64,000 nucleotides of DNA from Pseudisothecium myosuroides (taxonomy: Eukaryota; Streptophyta; Bryopsida; Hypnales; Lembophyllaceae): the NCBI GenBank assembly GCA_951799445.1, contig OX637288.1, forward strand, positions 32,653,288-32,717,287. The letters are read 5' to 3'. Position 1 is the first letter of the stretch; every line of letters starts with the position of its first letter. Positions 55,061 to 64,000 of the stretch are shown in pieces. The position numbers and the translations under genes were made by a program. The notes beneath the pieces were generated by a model. That model was not told the DNA's origin. It saw only the letters and a list, made by a program, of their open reading frames with translations, and made no database searches.

Positions 55061-55732
55061 CTTTAGTGAATATTTCTTTTCATAATGAGAAGACATGATA
55101 TACGGTATTCCAATACAGATTTCAATAAAGTTTCTAAACAAACAGAAATCTGTTCTCTACAGTACCTGACAAACTGGAGAAGAAAGCTGGACTCACCGAA
55201 CAGATGCACTGTTTACTGTGGTCTCCTGTGAGGTTTCATGAACACGAACTCTCAGCATAGTGAAATGATAGTGACATACAAATCCTAACCAGCAGGATAA
55301 CCGTAAAATCAGAACCTGCCACTTGAAACCAGAACTGCATAAGATGGATTCAGGGCCCCAATACAAAATGAGCCTGACCCTGAAACACATTAATTGAACA
55401 AGACCTCTTCCATCGTATGAAGAGAGTCGGAATATAAAGCCCCAACTCAAGGCAATGAGCCGATCAACCTCTCTTTGGTTCGCCCCTCCTATATCTGCCT
55501 AGCTTCTAAGATTCCCAAGAACCGACCAGTGACAAAGCTATCAGCTGAACGAACAGCTTGTAATCCGAGTCATACTAACGTAAGCTGTATTTGCAGAAAG
55601 TCCATATATTGTGCAGACACTGGTCCTTGACATTTCCTATAAACCAACACATCTACATACTGTAGTAGTGTTGGTATAAAACTTATTCTGCATAGACCCC
55701 ACTTTAAGAAAACGGGTTCATTAGACACGTGA
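55061..55732 (-). other. 3' flank shared by OMT-D and the CBS-PB1 gene
   Basis: Aligns with 18840-19133 plus 20076-20439 without the TTAA element. It should contain the 3' untranslated regions of both convergent genes. CAATAAAG at 55123-55130 may be the OMT polyadenylation signal. Confidence 0.55.
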
Positions 55733-58700
55733 TCAAGAGTTTGAACGGCGAAAAAGAAAGACTAGGCTGACAGCCACCACCGCTACGCTGCCAGCAATGA
55801 TTGCTGTGTGCAGGCCCGAAAAGCCTTCAGAAACTTGGTCTGCCTGAGCGGCCTTAGGTGCTACCGACACTTTCTTCCTCCGTGGCTCTTGTGATTCTTC
55901 CAAATGAAGCGTCAATGCCTGTATCACCAGAGCATAGATTATAGGAAGTCAGTAGAAAAAAGGTGAGTTCAGGTCCGTTGCTGTCAATGCCAAGCAATCG
56001 TATCAATAAAACCTACAAAATTGCTATTAAAGACGTGAGCTTATTTTGGATGCTGGTCTTCCTAAATAAGAGCTCAAAAGTATGTAGGATCATATTCTTC
56101 ATGATCTTTAAAACAAATACAGAACAATCATACAACAGACTGACTCACCTTCCATCCACTGATTTTAGCAAAATTGACTGCAGACACAAGGTCGGCGTCT
56201 GTAGCGAGCAGCACCTTGTCACCTTCGTCGTCCACATACTGCAGTGAAAAAGATCCAGAACCACCATGCCATGCATGAGTCAAGAGAAAACCTCAAATAA
56301 TGGAGACACAACCTTCGAAGATGATGGGTTCCAAACAAATGGGCGTACCATAAGTCGGGGTAGACGACTGCGATCTATGTCTTCACCAACACGCTGTACT
56401 ATCATAGACATAAGCTCGGTCAAGCTTTCAGATCCTGCAATAAACAAGACAGTTTCTATTACAAAGCCAAATAAAGAATCACTTCATACTGCACACTAAA
56501 GTGTGCGTTTCTATCGATTATGTGCATGCAAAGAGCGCGGATATTTCATTCTGTTTCAGCATTTCGTCCCAAGTCAAACAACAAAGGGGAACTCATTCCC
56601 AACTTAAAGAGGTACTGAAGAAGATTGAGACCCACCACAGTTGAATCGATGGTTTCGCTCCTTCCCATCACGGCCAGTTATCTTCAGCTTGAAAGCAAAT
56701 TGATTTCCAAGCCCAAATGAGGGATAGCTGGATTGCCTTTCCGGATAGCCAGAGTGCCGTTCCGAATAGACATCCGATTGTCGAGCAGAAATATCACTGC
56801 AAACACAAACCCAACGGCATCCATCAGCGGCGACCAGAATGACCTAAGAATACAATCTGCCCTGCAAACAATGCATTCCACCTCAGTATGATCTTAGGTT
56901 TGACAAAACCTGAAAAGCTAAACCAATCATCCTCGGACGTGATTTTCTTCAGCAAATTAATCTCAAATTAATAAGAAAATCATCTCATATTCGCATAAAT
57001 CTTCTCATTGTTATGTCTACACAAGCTGATCAACCCAAGTGCAGCATTAATGACCTGTGTGAATCATCATCTTCATCAGCTGGTTCCAGAGCCAAAGCAG
57101 AATCCCAGAACTTTTGCAGCATATTTGTTGCCGTGTCAGGACCTCCACCACCAGAACCTCCAACCTTTCATGAATACATCACAAATTCAACAGTTCAACC
57201 GACTCATTCGCTTAAATACAAGTCCGGATTTAAACCTCTATGGATGAACCCGATCTGCGAGAGCACCAAAAGTAGCGCTAATAGGTACTATATATGACCA
57301 TAGAAGAGAGTGAGATAACAAAACAAGCAACCAGTAGGCATAATCCCGATACAGAGATGATTGCACAAACTGGCAAGAAGCCATCACTTACGGTAGCCAC
57401 GGCACCATGTGTAAGCTGTAGGACGTCCACACAGGCCACAATATATCCATCTGTACACAATGACAGACAACTTGTGAGCAACCAGGAAGTGACGATTGAC
57501 AATAGTGAACATTACAAGTCCTGAAAATGCAGGAGGAAGAGCTGAGGAGCAAGTAAAGCAAGACAGTAAACTAGCATTTGACAAGGGCGCTTCTAGATCA
57601 ATGATACAAGAACCAACAAAGTCGATAATTACCTCGATCTGTAACCGGAAGATGAAGAAACTTGCCATCATGCATGGTATGTAGCGCATCCACAAGAGTA
57701 GTATCCAAACCAGCACACTCAGGATTGGGTGTCATGACCTGCATGTAAACTCAACTCCTTAAGTTCTAAAGCGAGACAGCAGCGGCAACATGCATGAGAC
57801 TATTCTCGACAATTCGGAATTCCATAACTGCGATGACATACTCGTCATAAATTACTAGGAACCACGTTAACATTTGAAACGAAGTCATCAGAGAAAAACA
57901 GTGGCGTCTGTAGATTAAGAACGAACCTTATCCAAAGTGGTTGTTTCCGGATTTAAACCTTGTGCAACAACTCTCATTAGGACGTCCTTAGAGCTGCAGA
58001 CATTAAATTCAACGAGGTGGTAAGGCTGTAAGCAGAAAGAAACAAATGCACGTTGATGGTAAGAATAAAAAATACTACACATGCATATGAAAAAAAACAT
58101 GAAAACATGAACAAAAACCCATAAATGAAAGCGCCAAGTCCTTACGTAAGAATGCCAGTTGGTTTGTTACTCAGCGAAGTAATGATCACAGAGTTCATAC
58201 GGTACTCCTTCATCTTCCTTGTTGCATTAGTGACAGTATCAGAAGCTGAACAAGTTGGCACTCTGTAAACAGTGAATACAACTTGAAATGAGTGCAACAG
58301 AATAACATCATTAAGCAAATACTCGACACCCTGAAATCATCTCGTGAGCCCGCTCCATCGCTGAATTAAGTACAGCGCAAAATTTTAAAGAACATCAGAA
58401 AATGCAGACTCACTTGGTTCCTTCCGGAATAATGGATCCCAAAGTAGGTCTAAACATCTTGTCCCGAAGATTCTCGATAAAATTCGACTTCTCTGTCAAC
58501 ACCAAGCAGTCAACGGTCCACTTGAGTCTAGAATATAGTCACTACCAAGACCATAAGACGACACAGCAAAAGGACGTAGGAACCAAAAAATTTCAACCTC
58601 ACTTTCTCACCTTGAGATAGCATATCTTTGTTAGATAGGAAGGTAATAAGCTTACCAGTGGAATTGTTGCTCCACTCACGCTCAACAGATTCGACAGCAG

Positions 58701-61248
58701 CTGCAATTGCATTGCCTTTTTCAGCAGCCCGCTCCATGCGAGCAATAGCATCATAGAGACACTTTGTGATGTCCAAGAGTGCAACAACCTCTCCATTCTC
58801 CACCACGGGCAAATGCCTGAACTTGCCTGCCACAGATCGAGAGAAGATGATATGAGAAACCGTCATCCTCTACGACATCAAAAATTATTATATATTATTA
58901 AAATTATATAATTCACGTAAAAACAATGGAAAAAATCATTTCTGCTCTGAAAAGAGCGTCTCCTACAACAAGGCATCAGTTACATGCTGCAAGTTCCCCA
59001 CATAAGGAATCAAGTTAAGAATACAAACATCACCTTGGACCATCTTCTGCAAAGCCTCCACTGCAAGAGTGTCGCCCATCACAAAGACGGGATTTTTCGT
59101 CATCACCTTCGATACTGAAGTTTCCTCAGGCCTCAAACCCTCAGCAATAACTCGGGTTGCAACATCCTGCAAGCCAAATAATGATGACAGAGATGAGGGC
59201 TTAAGTGAAATCCAGTAGTCGTGGAGAAAGAATTCAGAGCAACAAGCCACAACATAAAAAAATTGCACCGTGATAATTTAACACACAGTGGATCAAGACG
59301 AAAACTAGCTAGCTAATCGTACACATTCAAGAACAAACTTTCATAGTTTCGTTGCAGCCATTTGGGGACTGGTTCATAGTAAAGAAATCACACCCACAGC
59401 AAACAAGGATGCAGAGCACTAGGCTTATAATCTGACAAGGATTGTGGATTAAGGAAATCAGACCACTGCCTCTGTAAGAACTTTCTTACAAGGTCTACTG
59501 CATGTGACCATGAAATACCTTTGGATATCAACAAGGGCCACAAAAAAACTATTAAATTCCTGAATTATTAATAGAAATATTTTCTAGACAAAGATGAATT
59601 ATACCGCAAAAGCACTCCAGTAACGTTTCATGGAAGTCGTACCTTATCTGTGATAATGCCACAAAGGAGCGCACTAGAATCGACGAGCAAGGCAGCATCC
59701 ACCCGTCGGGTAGCCATCCGACGACACGCATCAGCCACAGTGCTGCCATCAGGAATGGTGAGAGCCTTCGACAGTCTCAAACGTTTCACCGTCCGCTCTC
59801 CAGGCGGCCTGCCAACCAGGTATTTTTATTAGCTCTTTTTCATCATTTTGAAGACGTACTGTCAAATTCTAGCTCTTCCCTCACACTTTGGAAGCTAAGC
59901 CAGTCATCAAGGTAGACGTGCAAAAATACAGCAGTCGCAAATAAGCACTTCAAGGTAAATCACAATTACACCTCGTTATCCCTAGATGAATAGATCTTTG
60001 CTCTGTACGCAAAGCTACCCAGCTGCACCTCCTTAAGATATCCTATGATAGTGTCTTGTGAGAGAGTGTGAAATATGCATCTTCTAATTATTACCGACAG
60101 ATATCAGCGTTTTGTTATGCGGGCGAGTGTCAGCCAAATAACCACGAATAAACAATTCAATAAAGAATTTCTATCATCCTCTTTCTACATTGGACGACAA
60201 ACGCAGAACTATCCAACCTGCTATCAGTAAGACTTTCTCTCTCCTGTCAGATTTATAGTAAACAGCGAATTTCGACGTCTAGAATTCGAGTGATCAAGCA
60301 GAGGTTGTGCTCTTGCGCTTCATATCCAGTATCTCTACTCCATTGTAACAGCAATAGACTCTGGACCTAGCCCTTCTAAATATGAGCAACTCGATGCTGG
60401 CACTCGACCACAAAAGCGAATCTCTGCTACATTAGTATTCTTGTATGCCCTAGGCAATACCTAAATGAAGGTATTCGAACACCTGATCAGATGAAAATCA
60501 CCTAGACCAGACGATCTTTCGATCTAAACTTTGACAGTGTACCCCCGTCTGCCAGAACGATCCTTGCATCCTCAATGAAATCGTGACACAACTCTCACAG
60601 CGGACTGTTAATCCAAAGCAATTCGGACTACGTTTCAATCGGACCGACCGCCATTAATAATGTTCCAGTAAACCCGCAAATGTCAAGTCACTCCACAATG
60701 AATACTGTTTCCCTGAATAAATTAGGTAGACAATCGAGTTACAGAGCGCTGGACTTGGTTTAATGCGGCAGGGTTCAGGAATGTCACAGCCAACGGACAG
60801 AAGTCGCAGATGCTCTAACGCCATCGTCTAGATTGATCCTCAAAAAACCCTAGAAATTACTAAATTCGATCGATCAAACAGAAATAAAGAAAGTCACACT
60901 TGCTGCAAGTTTTCTTCCACAAAACGTATTCAAAAGCCAGTTCGCGCGTCAACGTCTGGTGAGGGAAAACAAAAGACGGTTCTTGCAATTCCGAATCGAA
61001 AAGATCTCACCAACTCTCCTTTACCAGACAGGAAAAGAAAAGAAAAAAGAAACGTACACAGATCGCGAAGGCTTGCGAGGAAGCGAGACGCCATTGCCCA
61101 GGGTACTCTTCTTCTGAGCACTCATAGGGCTAGGGCCAGGGGTGGAACCCGAGCGTGCAATCTTCTGCGAAGACATCGGGCGCTTCGATGCTGCTGCAGC
61201 TCCTCCTCCTCCTCCTCCTCCTCCCCCTTGAGAGCCCGTAGTGCTCAT
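55733..61248 (-). CDS. CBS-CBS-PB1 protein (CBSCBSPB family), 14 exons, complete
   Basis: Complement join 61248-61058, 59808-59643, 59166-59034, 58826-58656, 58492-58414, 58262-58146, 57993-57927, 57738-57633, 57450-57392, 57164-57055, 56796-56636, 56434-56349, 56238-56149, 55918-55733: 1722 nt, 573 residues (Arabidopsis members are about 540-560). All joins are GT-AG with matching phase. Order: Gly/Ala/Ser-rich N-terminus (1-65); CBS1 about 68-125 (RTVKRLRLSKAL, LCGIITDKD); CBS2 about 134-195 (KVMTKNPVFV, GKFRHLPVVE); CBS3 about 241-300; CBS4 about 308-370 (VMTPNPEC, GKFLHLPV); linker with a Tyr/Ser/Arg repeat (about 405-430); PB1 about 434-522 (FAFKLK, DDEGDKVLLATDADL); C-terminal membrane helix 548-568, then RRSNS. 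CBS pairs bind adenine nucleotides and PB1 mediates dimerisation; a tail-anchored regulatory protein is likely, but the molecular role of this plant family is not settled. An in-frame ATG at 61341 could extend the N-terminus. Confidence 0.92.
61199..61228. repeat. (TCC)n trinucleotide run coding poly-Gly
   Basis: About nine CTC/TCC units in exon 1 of the CBS-PB1 gene encode a run of Gly followed by Ala. Length variation would change the disordered N-terminus only. Confidence 0.8.
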
Positions 61249-62040
61249 ATTAAACCTCCTTTCCTTCCCTTCCTTATTAAATAAATGCACGAGTCCTCTC
61301 ACGCCGGAATACTCGCCAAGTCGCGCTCTCGCACACTTCAACAGTTCAACCTAATAAACGCCCGCAGCTCCTTCACGCCGTAAATCTCATCGTCAATTTA
61401 TTTTTTCATCTGCTTTCTAATAAAAGCTCTCTTCAGCGACAAATCAGGCGACGAAATTCATCAGTTCTTGATCCAAAACGCAAATAAGCAACACATGATC
61501 CGATGATGATCGCAAAACGAACTGAACAGATTCCTTCGATCTTTCAAGAAATAATTTACCTGGGAAAATACTATGAAATTCAAACAGATTGCCGGCAGCT
61601 TTCCAAAGCAAAACCTCTGAACCTCAACCTACATTACTACGTTCTTCTGGGCAAGATGTTTTGTAAATACTGAGTCATAGAACGAAAAGAGAGCAAAGAC
61701 GAGAAGGGCGGCGCAAATCACAGGCAGAAGACAGAATTTGCCACCAAAACTTACGAGAAATAGCTCATTCGAAAGAGCGAAGTGAGATTAAGGAAATGAG
61801 CAAGCTTGGAGGGAGAATTCTTACGAGTTGTTGCTACGACGACGATTACAAGGGCGGCAGATGCAGAGGACGCTTCACTTCAGATTGTCGTACACCAGGT
61901 GATCGATCAGTGAGGCCCGCCTTATTTCGATGTTCCCCTCGGTTCCCAAGTTCTCACGTTCCCATGACATCCTTCATTCAAACTTCAAAATGCGTTCCCT
62001 CAGGTTCGACTGCCCTCAGGTAAAAAGTACAGATGGAAAA
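61249..62040 (-). promoter_or_regulatory. CBS-PB1 gene leader and promoter region
   Basis: Purine/pyrimidine-rich leader upstream of 61248, more GC-rich than the flanks. No obvious TATA box. Short frames at 61796-62124 lack support. Confidence 0.4.
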
Positions 62041-64000
62041 AGTCCCCTAACCCCTGTACACACTTTTTTTTCTATTAGTGTCACTGTAAAATTAGTGTCA
62101 CTAAAGAAATTGCAGAAACCTTAGTATAATATTGTAATATTTTAGTATGCACTAATTTAAATTATTTTATGAGTAGTGTGCAATAGGAATATTTAGTTCA
62201 ACCATGCCAAAATTCATTGTCGAACAAGAATTTCATTTTTTGTAAATTTTTTCATTAATTTTTCTTTGTCAAATCATAATTGATTGACATGTTCTGGTGT
62301 TGAATTTTTAAAACTATCATTCTACTAATATGTAAGCACCAACAATATATACATCTCCCCCTTCCATCAAAATCTCAAAAAAGATTTTGAATTCAAACTA
62401 TAGGCAATTTATTGAAGAATAAGGTTAATATAAATTTAATAAAATGATTTTTTGATTCTGATAAGATTATTCTAATTTGATCTTCATTTCCAAACTAATT
62501 CTATGCTTTTCATTATAATCATGCAATGACTTTTGAAAATCTAACAATAGGTTACAAAAATCTAATTTGCAAAAGTTGGAAATTGTGCATTTAAGAAAGA
62601 TCACTCTACAATGTGAATTCCACACTATTTTCTTATATTTAGTTTATTATTTTTTTTTTAAAATTCTGCATTAGCATTTTCTACATATCTAAATAATAAA
62701 ATTTTAAAGATGCATTCCAAACATATTTCAATATACTATTATGTAAAACAATTGAAAAGAACATGAATGTATCCTTTACATTAAGAAATTCCCAAAATTC
62801 CCAAGCCAAGGGAAGGCTGCGAGTACAGAAGGTTGCGGGAATGATTTTGGACAGCTGCCTATAAAAAACGTTGTACAGCTTGCTTGGCACTAGTAGCTCC
62901 AAAGTGGATTTTTGTGGAGTACATGTATTGATTTGAGGAACAACAAAGCCGCATGAATTGCTGAGATTCAAAACATAAGTGAATTAAGGTGCAAATCATG
63001 CGCCTGAATGAATTTTTGATGAAATTCCCCATCTGGCATACTTTCTGGGGGTGCAATGATTGTGAGTTGGGCTTCGGGATTCGTGATATCATCTCTACCA
63101 TTGATTGATTGATTGATTGGCTAGCAATATTGTGAGCAGGTATAGGGTAATAGGCTTTTGGATAAGAAGGATTGAGTACCTTACAGCACGTTACATCAAT
63201 TGCTTAGCAGCCTTTTTCATGGCTCATTTTTCTTCTAGTGCAAAGCAATGATCCTTTTTGAAGGAATACTTGGCATAACTAGTCAATACAATGTTATAAT
63301 GCAATATTGGCAGTTCATCTCTAAGAATATTACTTGTAGGTAATGTGTGCGATGCATTGATTGTAGTTGAATAGGAACAATAAATATTTTGACGTAGAAT
63401 TATATGCAAAGGAATTCCAAGAATATTTTGACGTCTTTATTTGATTTGTTACAAGAAGTTGCACACAAATGTGATGAAGAGGAGTTGGACAAGCAAGAAA
63501 AGAATCCAAAATCATCTTCTTGACTCCAACAACCTCAAATATTTTTTCATATAACATTGCATGCAACTCTATCATTACAACATTATAGGAATCCATATAA
63601 TTGCACGTATTTTGAATGCTTAAGTCATGATATCAAAGAATTCTAGTTGTAGAGTGGTTTTCAAAATATTGTATCAGAATTATATATTGGTTTATATCAT
63701 CTTCAAATTATGTAAAGTTAATTTCATATATATAAGTGGGTTTCTTCAAAAAAGATGGATTGGTATCAATATAACTTTTTGTAGTAAATTGTGCTCACAA
63801 GTTTTGCACACTATTCAAATTAAAAATCTTGACAATTTGTTAAAAAAAACTATAATCACTTGCATTTATAAACTTTATTTGTTTCAACAATTATTTTTTT
63901 TTTTAACTTTTAGAGAGTGATGTAACAAAAATTAATAAATGTTGCCATTTACAAATTTGGTCATTAGAATGATGACATAAGAGCGACCAAAACTTGTATT
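62041..64000. other. Right-end AT-rich intergenic DNA, no gene seen
   Basis: Strongly AT-rich, with a TTAGTGTCACT direct repeat (62078-62102) and a GATT microsatellite (about 63100-63118). The minus-strand frames at 62681-63596 (60-96 codons) lie end to end and could be a decayed gene, but I see no motif that names a family. Confidence 0.35.

Noticed and set aside
62681..63596. A decayed minus-strand gene at the right end
   Set aside because: Adjacent short frames only, no recognisable motif, very AT-rich; left as unclassified.

Overview
The window is nuclear DNA of a land plant. The genes are split by GT-AG introns of about 100 to 2450 bp, and the intergenic space is AT-rich and crowded with small DNA transposons. 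The recognisable proteins are plant families: a class II (COMT-like) O-methyltransferase, a CBS-CBS-PB1 protein, a probable clathrin light chain and a PIF/Harbinger transposase. The species cannot be fixed from the sequence; a seed-free plant such as a bryophyte or lycophyte is a guess.

Layout. 1-1650: 5' end of a minus-strand gene (probable clathrin light chain) with a leader intron. 1750-8000: no gene, a chain of MITEs. 8030-10440: O-methyltransferase relic OMT-A, cut short by a Ty1/copia remnant. 11640-18900: OMT-B, five exons, intact. 18900-21820: 3' flank of OMT-B plus a broken copy of the last exons of the CBS-PB1 gene. 21820-24990: repeats and another copy of OMT upstream DNA. 24990-25890: inverted piece of the CBS-PB1 3' flank. 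25894-31923: an apparently complete 6-kb PIF/Harbinger transposon with two long convergent ORFs. 31924-38000: OMT-C, minus strand, five exons, intact. 38400-50200: OMT upstream segments, nested MITEs, a 3.4-kb element with long matching inverted arms, and a 68-bp tandem repeat. 50400-54740: OMT-D, a pseudogene. 55060-61250: the complete 14-exon CBS-CBS-PB1 gene on the minus strand. 61250-64000: its leader and a gene-poor AT-rich end.

The OMT genes and the 3' end of the CBS-PB1 gene have been copied together: the pair occurs at 18.7-21.8 kb, at 55 kb, and in inverted, transposon-split form at 25-32 kb. OMT-B and OMT-C probably encode small-molecule O-methyltransferases of about 377-378 residues; OMT-A and OMT-D are dead. 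The copies act as natural controls for each other: several transposon insertions in one copy have an unoccupied site in another, which fixes the target-site duplication. In this way I could define TTAA-flanked elements, a group with 4-bp duplications, a TA-flanked AGGTAG group, a Stowaway element, Mutator-type MITEs with 9-bp duplications, a CACTA MITE with a CAT duplication, and PIF/Harbinger elements with TAA or TTA.

All coordinates were read by eye. Exon joins were checked for reading-frame continuity, but no alignment, database search or folding program was run.
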